Shown here: piece by piece, positions 56,340 through 64,000 of the stretch | Layout: each line of letters opens with the position of its first letter | How positions within the stretch are numbered: the stretch's first letter is position 1 | Assembly (NCBI RefSeq): GCF_000340215.1 | Contig: NW_006921536.1 | Coordinates: 2,319,582-2,383,581 of the forward strand | Reading direction: 5' to 3' | Source of the DNA: Pseudocercospora fijiensis CIRAD86 | Taxonomy: Eukaryota > Ascomycota > Dothideomycetes > Mycosphaerellales > Mycosphaerellaceae | Length of the DNA: 64,000 nt | Translations under genes and position numbers: made by a program | Notes under the pieces: model-generated | Seen by the model: the letters and a program-made list of their open reading frames with translations, nothing else | Database searches by the model: none | Told to the model about the DNA's origin: nothing

Positions 56340-57040
56340 CTAGCCTTTTAGAATCTAATCGAGTGCTTTGAAATCCTTGTCTATAATCGTTATATGCTTC
56401 GCGTAGATAGCTATAAGGTTAACCGCTAAAATAGTATTAGTATAGTCCGAAAAGAGGTAGAAGAGAAACATATATTCGAAGATACGAACTAGGTAGGCTT
56501 CTATAGCCTCTTAAAGGGCGCTTATCGCGGAGGCTTAGAAGCGAAGGTCCGTTCTATAATCCTAGGCAATTTCGCGAATAAGTCGTTAGAAAGGAGCTTT
56601 GCGGATTAGGAGCTTAGAACTCTTCTAATACTGCCGAATCTAACGGAGGGCTACGGCTAAAGAAGGATTAGTAAAAAGATAGTAAGAATGCCGGCTACGC
56701 TACCGGCTACGCTGCCGGCTATACTACCGGCTATAAATAGGACTTACTTCCTAGGCGCTATCGACGCTTCGTACGATTGCTACTAGTAGTAGAAGCGCTA
56801 GTTATCGTCTTGCGTAGAGCCTTGCCCGCCGTTGTCTTACGTAGAGCCTTGCTCGCGACGCCCTTTCTAGCACCGGAGCTAGCGGTAGTAGTAGCAGCCC
56901 TCTTACGTTAATGTACTATACTCGTTCTACTATTTCCGGTCTTATTACGACCCGTAGAAGCACTAGGTCCCTTCTTACGAAGCGTCGTAACTTAGTTAAG
57001 TAGACTCGCTATAATAAAAGTCGTCGAATTAAGGAAAAAA
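56340..57040 (-). pseudogene. Histone H3-like gene copy A, RIP-damaged, with introns
   Basis: Minus-strand exons: about 57040-56748, then 56656-56474, then 56425-56340. The N-terminal tail is Lys/Arg/Ser/Thr-rich (SKALRKTTAGKALRKT) and longer than in canonical H3. The histone fold begins exactly at the first intron junction (LG then TVALR), and continues with TAG/TAA only at expected Gln positions: KLLIRKAPF, RLIREIA, DYRTDLRF, AYLVRIFE, then after the second intron NLIAIYAKHITIIDKDF. These correspond to H3 STELLIRKLPF, RLVREIA, DFKTDLRF, AYLVGLFE and NLCAIHAKRVTIMPKDI. Intron 1 is 91 nt with GTAAGT, TACTAAT and TTTAG. Intron 2 is 48 nt with ATATGT (a mutated GTATGT), ATACTAAT and TTTAG. Frame joins are exact. 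It is not a retrocopy, since it has introns. Confidence 0.88.
56657..56747 (-). other. Intron 1 of H3-like copy A, filled by an AGCCGGCA array
   Basis: 91 nt. The middle is four 12-bp units (AGCCGGTAGTAT, AGCCGGCAGCGT, AGCCGGTAGCGT, AGCCGGCATTCT), followed by TACTAAT and CTTTAG. Removing it joins LG to TVALR in frame. Confidence 0.88.
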
Positions 57041-57289
57041 GTGCGTTACGAAGGTATACGAAGGCGCGCGCGGAGCGAGGGTATTGCGGAGGTAGTAGAT
57101 ATAGAGCGTAGAGATATAGGTATCGATGCGAAGGTTGAATATAGCGGTAGTGTCGCGGTATCGCTAGGCAATAGAGTAAGCTTCGCGCAAGCCTATATTA
57201 TAGTAACGTTAGAGTAAGGAAAGAAGGCAGGTACGGCTAAAAAAGGTAGGTACGGCTAAAAAAGGCAGGTACGGGAGACTTTGAAATAT

Positions 57290-57350
57290 AGCCGGTATAT
57301 ATAGCCGGCATAGTAATAGGCGAAAGCCTCTTTTTAATAAATAGCCGGCG
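57290..57350. repeat. AGCCGGCA mini-array (two units plus one)
   Basis: AGCCGGTATATAT and AGCCGGCATAG at 57290-57312 and a single AGCCGGCG at 57342-57349. It lies upstream of H3-like copy A. I could not assign it to an intron. Confidence 0.75.
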
Positions 57351-57520
57351 TAATAATAGTATCTTACTATAGTATAGATATTCTTTAGTAATACCTTTAC
57401 TAGCTATAGTAATCTTATAAGTAACCTAGGCCTATTGCTAGTAAATATAAGAAATATCAGGTAGGCTATACTAAACAAGCTAGTTATTTAGTAGGAAAAG
57501 GCCTACTACCGTCTCTATAT

Positions 57521-57540
57521 ACCGGCTACGAGTGCCGGCT
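57521..57540. repeat. AGCCGGCA mini-array, two units
   Basis: ACCGGCTACGAGTGCCGGCT on the plus strand, 13-bp period. Confidence 0.75.
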
Positions 57541-57559
57541 ATCGCTCTAAATTCAACTC

Positions 57560-58200
57560 TGCCCTATCTCGGAGGCTAAGGTACTAAGCGGAAACCTTGT
57601 AGCTTATATTTACTCGGTTGTCGCGGAGCGCTTATAGGTAAGGTATTAGAAAAGAGTATAAAAAGTACGAGAAGAGTATCCTAGGATATAGGTCGTAAGT
57701 GAATAAGAGTAGTACGCCTAGTTATTTGTATAGTACGTTACTCTATGCGACTAAGAGCCTATATTATCTTATACTTCGCTTATAAGACCTCGACTCTACT
57801 AGTATACTATCGATCTCTTCCTCGGTCGCTAATACGCTATCTCAATTCTTCTTCGAGTTACCGGACTTAGTGCGTATCTGTAGCTGTATAATAGCGCTAC
57901 GTATTATAGAGAATTTCTCGTTAAAGTTTCTCTCTCGTAGGCTTGCTATCTGCCTTATAGTATAGAGGATTAAAGTACTAATACTAAAGAATCTCCTTAT
58001 AGTTAGGATGCTAGGGCTCCTTAGGACCTTTGTATTTTAGGTCTAAATAGAGACGTATTATAAACGTTCTATCGCCCTTTCGCTTACTACCCGCTAGGTC
58101 GCGATATACGAAGAAACTAATCTAAATATAGCTCGTCTCTGTAATAGCCGGGTAAATATAGAGCGCTAGGTTTCTACTTCGTACCTTAGATTTAGGGACG
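57560..58200 (-). pseudogene. Unrecognised coding frame downstream of H3-like copy B
   Basis: On the minus strand, frames broken only by TAG/TAA can be followed for several hundred bases, for example DSVLATEEEIDSILVESRSY near 57820 and SFFVYRDLAGSKRKGDRTFI near 58100. They use two frames, so an intron or frameshift lies between. I recognise no family. The frame near 58100-58200 is the same frame as H3-like copy B, separated by the array at 58225-58244. Confidence 0.4.
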
Positions 58201-58224
58201 GCGCGGAGATAAAATCAGAAATGT

Positions 58225-58244
58225 AGCCGGTACCTATAGCCGGT
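58225..58244. repeat. AGCCGGCA mini-array, two units
   Basis: AGCCGGTACCTATAGCCGGT on the plus strand. On the minus strand it follows GTATCC, a possible donor, but the acceptor is not clear. Confidence 0.75.
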
Positions 58245-58304
58245 AAAAGGATACGAAAATGGGCCTCCTCCTAGGTTAATCTAACGACTAAATACAATTT
58301 CTAA

Positions 58305-58900
58305 CTAATCCGCTATAAACCGACGCCGAATTTTAGCTAGAAGCTACATATCTTTATTTTAAAGAGTAACCCGCTTCGTATAGATAGTAAGGAGGTTTAA
58401 AAGCTTAAGCTCGGTTACGAGAAATGCCTCCGTAGCTTCCTAAAGAGTACTAATCGCCTTAGCCGTAAATCGTATACTAGACCGAAAATCTAATGTAATT
58501 TCTCGGACGAGTCGCTAGAAGGGAGTCTTAGGGATTAAAAGCTCGGTCCCTCTTTTGTTTTAGAAAAGCCGGATCTAGCGAAGGGCAATAGTACCTAGTT
58601 TAAAGCGCCGCTTCTTTATCGTCGAGTCCTACCTTATTCCCTTTCTTTTAATAGAAAGATAACTTTTCTTCGCGATAGTCTTCGTCCGCCTACTCTTTTT
58701 AGCCTTCTCCTATCTACCTATAGCCTTCTTATTTTTCGGTACTGTTTTCCGAGGAACCCCCTTCCTTCGTATATACTATAGAGAGCCTTGCTCTTCCGAT
58801 ATCTCGTTCTCGCTACGGTCTCCCTATACTTAGCTTGCTTTACCCTTACCCTTTAGCCTCTAAAGATATTTATCTGCGCGTTTAGGCGACGAGGGTATAT
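58305..58900 (-). pseudogene. Histone H3-like gene copy B, RIP-damaged, divergent
   Basis: One minus-strand frame, no intron needed. The N-terminal region is a long basic extension. At 58688-58662 it reads RTKTIAKKS, resembling the canonical H3 start ARTKQTARKS. After a shortened tail comes KKRRFKLGTIALR at about 58616-58575 (H3: PHRYRPGTVALR), then TELLIPKTPF, RLVREITLDFRSSIRF, EATEAFLV, IYTKRVTL and NKDM, corresponding to helices 1 to 3 of the histone fold. Gln positions read TAG. Two extra residues (Arg-Gly) stand before TELLI. It is clearly a different gene from copy A. Frame use is clean over 135 fold codons, so the identification as H3-like is firm; whether it is nearer H3 or a CENP-A-like variant is not decidable by eye. 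Confidence 0.88.
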
Positions 58901-59193
58901 CGGTAGGACCTAGAAAATTAATAAGCATATAATCGTAAGGAGATATTAATGCTTCTTGCCTTCTAGAACAAATAGTCTTCTATTAAACTGCCTTATTAGG
59001 TTATCGTTAGATTCGAATAAAGGATAGTAGCTTAAGGAAGGGGAGGTAGCCGGCTTAGGAAGGCCCGAAGAGCCGAATCCTTAAGGTATATTTGTCTTTA
59101 AGAATATAAGGAAAGGGAAGAAGGAGAGGAAGAGCGAATAGAGAATTAGAAATAGTCCGTAGGTAAGCGGGGTCGGTTGCTATAGCAACTAGT

Positions 59194-59261
59194 CTGTTTA
59201 GGTCCTAGGAATTCGAAACACATTTCGGATATATACCGGCTATATATGCCGGCTATATTAC
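59194..59261 (-). other. Possible 3' intron of the hAT gene with AGCCGGCA array
   Basis: The minus strand reads AAG/GTAATATAGCCGGCATA...AAACAG. Donor and acceptor fit but no conserved exon follows to prove the frame, so this is tentative. Confidence 0.45.
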
Positions 59262-60605
59262 CTTATACGTAAACGCTTCGTCTCCTTAAAGCTGCTCTAA
59301 GCCTATATACGTTTCCGCTTCTCGACCCGGTATCGCCTTCTACCTCCGCCCTCCTTCTCTTCGTTATCGCTAATTAGGGTTTCGCTTAGACTAAATTTCG
59401 TATTCTCTTCGCGCTCCTAGGTTTCTTCGATCTTAAGGTTTTCTAATTCCTCGATTAACTCCTTTAGTATAATCTTTAGTAACCTACCTTAGCGATTCTA
59501 GTAGAGGAGATAGTATCGGAATACTATAATAGATTCGAAGGTAGTAGGCGAGTATATTCGATTAAAGCGGCCCTAGTAACGAGCGATACTAAAAGACCTC
59601 TTATAGCCTATGCCTACGCTCGGGATAGCGAGGACGTCCCGAGCGACCGACGCTATTGTTAGAAACTTAGGCTCTAACCGCTACTATATAGCGAGAATAT
59701 CGTCTCCGAATTCGTCTAGAAGACCGGTAAGATCTAGAGATTATTAGCCCTCTTTCCGAGCCTACGGGTTTATACTTACTCGCGCGCCGATAGAGATCGA
59801 ACTCTTCTTTATTTACTTTAGTAGTTGCTTCCTCTTCTACCTCTACTTCCTACCTACGAAACAGGTATAATGTCGGAGCCTTCTAAACCTTCTTTTTCTT
59901 TATAGAAGCTGTATTTGGACTAGTTTCTTTCCGACGCTCGTAGAATATCTTTTCTAGAATAGTCTAGTAATGCTTCGGCTATACCTCGTCCGCCTTCTAT
60001 TCCGGCCTCTGCTAGTATATATCCTTTTCTACCGGATTAAGCAAGTACGTAACGCTATAGATATCCCCGAACGAGTTAAAGGTAGTACTATAATATTTAT
60101 GCAACTTAGTATACGAGGTGTCTATAGCTTTCGTTATAGCTACTTTCTAGGGAACGCTCTTCTTAGCTAGCTTAGCTACGGTTTCCTCGAGCTCGTTAAA
60201 GAGCTAGTTATAGTACGTAAAGATAAGGTAGATCGTCGGTCCTCGGGTTCTTCTAATCGTAGTAGTAACCTTCGCGTAATGCTTACTAATATCGACGAGA
60301 TACTCTACTTAGCGCTATTCGGCGGCGGTAAGGCCGAGCTACTTAATACCCTCGGAACTCTAATAGATCTCGAGAGCGGTACGTAAAGTATATTCCCTCG
60401 TAACTATATAGAAAGTCGAATCGAACCGGGTCTTAACGTCTTAGGTAAAACGGAGTAGGCGCTAAGGAGGCCGCTTTTGCTATCGCTTATTCTATACGAT
60501 ATTCTAGGCATCGGTTTTAGGGCGCTCGATTAGGTTCTTTTAAATAGCCTCGAATCGGTTATATCTCTATAAGCTCGAGTTCGTATATATTGCTAGACGA
60601 CGAAG

Positions 60606-60674
60606 CTAGAGAAAAAGAGTTAGAACTATACTAGGTTGCCGGCTATAGGTGCCGGCTACGGACAAAAGTTATAC
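60606..60674 (-). other. hAT intron containing an AGCCGGCA array
   Basis: 69 nt on the minus strand: GTATAA donor, two 13-bp units (AGCCGGCACCTAT then AGCCGGCA), TTCTAACT branch and CTCTAG acceptor. Phase 0 on both sides; removal joins VLYK to LRRLAIYTNSS. Confidence 0.85.
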
Positions 60675-61629
60675 CTTATATAAAACGAGAGCGAGGCTCT
60701 CTGCCTTATCCCGTCTTATTGCTATAATAAGTTTCTCGACTTTCGACTTTGCTTTATCCTTATCTAGGATCTTCTGTTAGTCGTCGTTTAATAGTGCAAT
60801 TTTAAGCGTCTTAAAGAGGGCTCGGATCGCGATTTGAACTATATAAGCGAGGTAGGGAAACTTCTATAGGGATACAACTAGCAACGACGTCGGCTCCGAT
60901 TCGTTAGGGCTAAGGCTATTAATAGGCTCCTCTTTATCGTTATTATCGTACGTATTGTCGTACGTATCCGGAATCGTAGCGAGCTTAACATTCGGAAGAT
61001 TAAGCTAGATTATAGACCTTATAATCTCCTCTACGTACTCGACCCTATCGATACAATTAGTAATTTCAAAGATATATACGAGTAAATTGTATATATAACG
61101 CCTTATACAATATTCGATTATTACTAGCGTTGTCCGTAGTAATCGAGATTAGTTTCGTTGTTACGCTAACCCTATCTATTGCCGTATAGACAAGCTTCGC
61201 TATATCCTTACTAGTATAGGAACCTAGAATTTTAGGGAATCCGATTATAAGTTCCTAGAGTTTCTAATCCGAATTAATAAAGTATAGTATAATCGAGAGG
61301 AAGGAGGCTCTTATAGTCCGGCTTAACTAGCTATCGATAGTAATAGCTACTCGGCGAGTATTACGGAGGATCTCCCGAATGTCGTCTAACGTAGCCTCTT
61401 TGTTCTTTTCGAATATAATACGCTAGGTTGTCGCGCCGAGAAATAGGGGAGGGTAGTTTGTAAGATATAGGTATATCTTCTATATAGACTCCCTTTCGTA
61501 GAAGTCTTCCGGAAGACCGTTTATAGCTAGCATTTCGTTTGCTAGTTACTTAAAGTCTTCGGGGGAGAAATCGGTAGCCTTTAATCCTAGAGCTTCCTTA
61601 AGCGTAGCCTATAATAATTAGCTAGACCT

Positions 61630-61734
61630 CTACGGTTGATTTAAGTAGCCGGAATCTATAGCCGGAATCTGTAGCCGGCAGCTGTAGCCGGTAGCTATAG
61701 CCGGCAGCTATAGCCGGTATTTTAGAAGACGTAC
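61630..61734 (-). other. hAT intron containing a six-unit array in the opposite orientation
   Basis: 105 nt: donor GTACGT, six 13-bp units reading ACCGGCTATAGCT or GCCGGCTACAGCT on the coding strand, acceptor CCGTAG. The frame downstream is SSQLLQ-like with TAG/TAA at Gln and continues into the hAT core. The branch site is weak (CTTAAAT). Confidence 0.75.
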
Positions 61735-62514
61735 CTCTTTCTAGAACGCTATATCTATATTAACTCTCCTCTCTCCTTAAGATTCCCGATACCGTTTAGA
61801 ATAGAGATAGTTCGTAGGCGATAAGTTCCTATCCCCTAGTTTCGGGTGTTTTAAGATTAAACCGTAGAAGTTATAGACAATTACTAGTTAACCTTTAAGT
61901 CGAGAAGTCGTATAACGGTGCAATGCCCCCTCTATAAAGAACTTCTAGAATATGTCCGTTCGCTCCTTACTCCCCTATCGCATCGAGTACTTCCGGAGTT
62001 TATACTCCTTCGAACGTAAGTATAAAGGGAACTATATCTTATAGACCTATTAATTGAACTGCTCTATATACTCGGGTTTCTAAAGATACGCCTAGCTAGC
62101 CTTTTCGAAGATTTCCGGGTTAATACTCGATATTCTTATATCTCCGAACAACCTTCTACTTAGACTCCGTAAAGGTAAGGACTAGGTAGTAGTACCCTAT
62201 AATAAATTCCTACTACTAGGATTCGGAGAGGATAAATCTAGCCCTAATCGTCGTCTAGGACTCGATAGGCTCGAAGGTAAGTATACGACCTCCTCTCGAC
62301 GTTGTCGTAATCTCGCTCGTATACTAGACTGTTTCGACTATCGTCTCGTTATTACCCTTCCTAGTATAGCGCCTAGTATATATACAATATCGGTCGGCAT
62401 GTTTTAAGGTTTCGTACGGTAAGGTAAGGACTTAGGAGTAGTAGATGTATACTAGTAGCTATAGGGAAACACCCTTTCTTTTATAGCATCGTATCGTTAG
62501 GAATAGCTAGGTAG

Positions 62515-62636
62515 TAAATAGCTAGCTACCTTTTTTTTTGTTTCCTAGCTACCTAACTACTAGATTTTTTTTCCTAGCTACCCTAGCTAGCCTAACTACT
62601 AGAATTTCTTTCCTAGCTACCCTAACTACCTTTCTA
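62515..62636 (+). repeat. CCTAGCTACCCTAACTAC-type short repeat
   Basis: Several imperfect copies of CCTAGCTACC and CTAACTACTAGA with T-runs between them. It lies between the hAT gene and the next coding frame. Confidence 0.6.
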
Positions 62637-63053
62637 TACGGCGGCTCTCTCCTACTAACGGAACCGAGCTACTATACCTAACGAATCTAAGCTCGTTTTT
62701 AGTCTTAATCTATCCTCTTTCGGTATAAGATACTCGATAAGTAAATGCTTAGGCCGAGTCTAACTACGAAACCTAAGACTAACTAATAGCTCTATTAACT
62801 AATCCTAATCCTCGAACTCCTTCCGCTTCTTAGTAAAGACCTTAAAGAGCGCTCGAGCTTCTTCGGGTACCTACGGAGTAGTCGAGATAAAGCCGTATCG
62901 CTAAAATAGGTAATCCTTCGGAGGCTTATATAGAGATTTAGAGAATTCTAACGCTAACCTATCCTACTAGTAGCTTAGATTCCGGATATAAGCCCTCTCT
63001 GCCTTAGTAAAGATTTTATATAGTAGTAGCACTCTGCCTTCGAGAAACGCTTT

Positions 63054-63101
63054 CTATTTAACTATTAGTATCTACCGGCTACGAACGCCGGCTATATATA
63101 C
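63054..63101 (-). other. 48-nt intron built from an AGCCGGCA array
   Basis: Minus strand: GTATAT donor, two units (AGCCGGCGTTCGT then AGCCGGTAG), TACTAAT branch and AAATAG acceptor. Almost nothing else is present. Both junctions are phase 0. Confidence 0.85.
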
Positions 63102-63600
63102 CGAGTATAGAATAATTACCTATACCCCTTCCTCCTATAGTAACACTTCTACCGTCCCTAGATACCTAGCCCCGATCGCATTAATCGTAAGCTACTTTGC
63201 CTTTATAGACGCAAAGGCTTCGCTCTAATACTAATAAAGAAACTTCTACTCTATATCGAGGATATAAAGACGACTAGTCTCGATTCTAATCCTTACTAGC
63301 TTTTCGTAGTAGCTTTAACTATAATTTTCTAGATTGATAGGACTTATACCTTAGCCCTTTACTAGTATCTCGTCTCTTTAACTATACTCGATCTACTCCT
63401 AGCGCTTATCGTCTATAGCGTTAGGCCCTAAGACTATACCTGTTACTAGATCGACGTATAGTATCTCCTCGCTTTTTTCAGTTCCTTTATTCGCAGCATT
63501 AAGCTCTATCGCGGCATCCTAAACTCTAGTATTATTGTTCTCGGCTATCTAAATATCTCCGTTACTATCGGTCGTATCGATAGAGGTAGCGGCTATAGGT

Positions 63601-63707
63601 CTAAATGCTATTAGTTAACGTGTTAAAGAAAAATATGCCGGCTATAGCTGCCGGCTACGGCTGCTGGCTATAGCTACTAGCTACGGCCGCTAGCTAGATT
63701 AACTTAC
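63601..63707 (-). other. 107-nt intron containing a five-unit array
   Basis: Minus strand: GTAAGT donor, degenerate 13-bp units including AGCCGGCAGCTAT and AGCCGGCATA, TTAACTAAT branch, CATTTAG acceptor. The split codon GC/A joins VLVA to PIAATS in frame. Confidence 0.82.
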
Positions 63708-64000
63708 GCTACTAGAACTTTACGCTCGAAAACTAGCCGTAATTCTTTCCTCCTCTTAGCCTTCTCTTAGGTTGTCTTCTTATTCTAACCTTTACTTTTT
63801 TCTATAGGCGCTAGCTATCGATAGAATGCCTTATTCCGCGCCTTTCTTCTCTTATCCTTAGCTCTTTTATCCTTATCTATCTTATCCTTTCTCTCGCGGT
63901 CTCGTACGGAATTCTTCTTCGTAGAGTACTCCTCTTTAGTCTTACGCTTTTTAGTTAGACGCTTAGGCAAAACAAACTCGCGGTCTTTAGTTCTATCTTC

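Larger units (their letters stand above)
59262..62420 (-). pseudogene. hAT-family transposase, RIP-damaged, with introns
   Basis: Minus strand. The N-terminal part (62420-61735) is degenerate. The core reads FLSIILYFINSD, then LIIGFPKILGSYTSKDIAK near 61230 and the hallmark ITTDNASNN at about 61143-61116. LAYIVQIAIRALFKTLKI near 60810 matches the RCxAHxxxL block, now degenerate. After an intron come FDSTFYIVTREYTLRTALEI near 60395 and SSEGIK. The hAT dimerisation region is near 59645-59545 (FLTIASVARDVLAIPSVGIG, then RSFSIAR). Trp and Gln codons read TAG. Two introns are supported by frame joins, at 60606-60674 and 61630-61734. Terminal inverted repeats and the 8-bp target duplication were not found. 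Confidence 0.85.
33100..64000. repeat. RIP-mutated nested transposon block
   Basis: From about 33.1 kb on there is no intact gene. Coding frames of mobile elements can be followed for kilobases with TAG or TAA at positions where Gln or Trp are expected. In 38.6-64 kb CpA and TpG look strongly depleted while CpG and TpA are common, the expected outcome of CpA-to-TpA RIP on both strands. Confidence 0.9.
62647..64000 (-). pseudogene. Unrecognised coding frame with two array introns, partial
   Basis: The minus strand carries a long frame with TAG/TAA at likely Gln/Trp sites, running from the window end down to a TAG at about 62662. The first part is highly basic (LTKKRKTKEEYSTKKNS, KDKRAKDKRRKARNK). 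After the intron 63601-63707 it continues EEILYVDLVTGIVLGPNAID, and after the 48-nt intron 63054-63101 it continues KAFLEGRVLLLYKIFTKAER and RALFKVFTKKRKEFE. No family recognised. It is on the same strand as the hAT transposase and the two H3-like genes and may belong to the same element. Confidence 0.55.

Noticed and set aside
55908..56900. Plus-strand open frame across 56136-56900
   Set aside because: Most of it is antisense to H3-like copy A, whose fold, introns and frame joins are clear on the minus strand.
57560..58200. Possible tyrosine-recombinase (DUF3435, Starship captain-like) segment
   Set aside because: I considered it because cargo-like genes lie nearby, but I could not find the catalytic Arg/His/Tyr blocks or a convincing domain match.
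62515..62636. Telomere-like CCCTAA words
   Set aside because: The repeat is CCTAGCTACC-type with T-runs and has no regular CCCTAA tandem array.
56072..63707. CRISPR-like interpretation of the regularly spaced AGCCGGCA units
   Set aside because: Units are 12-13 bp with no spacers, the DNA is fungal, and several arrays lie inside spliceosomal introns.
1..64000. tRNA, rRNA or other structured RNA genes
   Set aside because: No tRNA-like A/B box pair or rRNA segment was recognised by eye on either strand; a covariance-model scan would be decisive.

Overview
The window looks like a chromosome segment of a filamentous ascomycete (Pezizomycotina, most likely a dothideomycete; the species cannot be named from sequence alone). 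Signs are spliceosomal introns of about 50-160 nt with CTAAC/CTAAT branch sites, a HET-domain gene, an INO80 ATPase, PET127 and NRPS-like genes, and blocks in which CAG, CAA and TGG codons have become TAG or TAA on both strands, the mark of repeat-induced point mutation (RIP).

Layout. 1-2226: a degenerate, minus-strand repeat reading frame. 2.5-17.6 kb: a gene-rich block with ribosomal protein eL33, BRX1, INO80, an NRPS-like adenylate-forming reductase and a HET-domain protein. 17.9-19.9 kb: an AT-rich insertion with degenerate terminal inverted repeats. 20.1-32.7 kb: a second gene block with an arylsulfatase, PET127, an HPP membrane protein, acireductone dioxygenase, a peroxisomal-type NADH pyrophosphatase and a secreted PAN/PhiA-like protein. 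From about 33.1 kb to the end, 31 kb is a nest of mutated mobile elements: a Tad-like LINE (+), a truncated Gypsy element (-), a complete 12.3-kb Gypsy element (+) with 280-bp LTRs and a 4-bp target duplication, then a minus-strand cluster with a hAT transposase, two histone H3-like pseudogenes and unrecognised coding frames.

The most interesting part is 42.8-64 kb. (1) Two different histone H3-like genes lie among transposon genes on the same strand as a hAT transposase. (2) Short arrays of a 12-13-bp unit (core AGCCGGCA, either orientation) recur about a dozen times. Five of them sit inside introns of 48-107 nt whose removal restores the reading frame of the H3-like gene, the hAT transposase and an unknown gene, so they look like introner-type elements. 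(3) The 12.3-kb Gypsy element carries five copies of a 25-bp palindrome near the ends of its reading frames. At the gag/pol junction the palindrome contains TAATG, where the gag stop overlaps an ATG in the pol frame. (4) The same element has a 921-codon third frame after pol that I do not recognise.

The euchromatic genes are mostly housekeeping: ribosome assembly (eL33, BRX1), chromatin remodelling (INO80), mitochondrial RNA processing (PET127), methionine salvage (ARD) and NADH/NAD turnover (Nudix). The accessory genes are the NRPS-like reductase, HET protein, sulfatase and secreted protein. Coordinates of exons in RIP-damaged regions are approximate unless stated.
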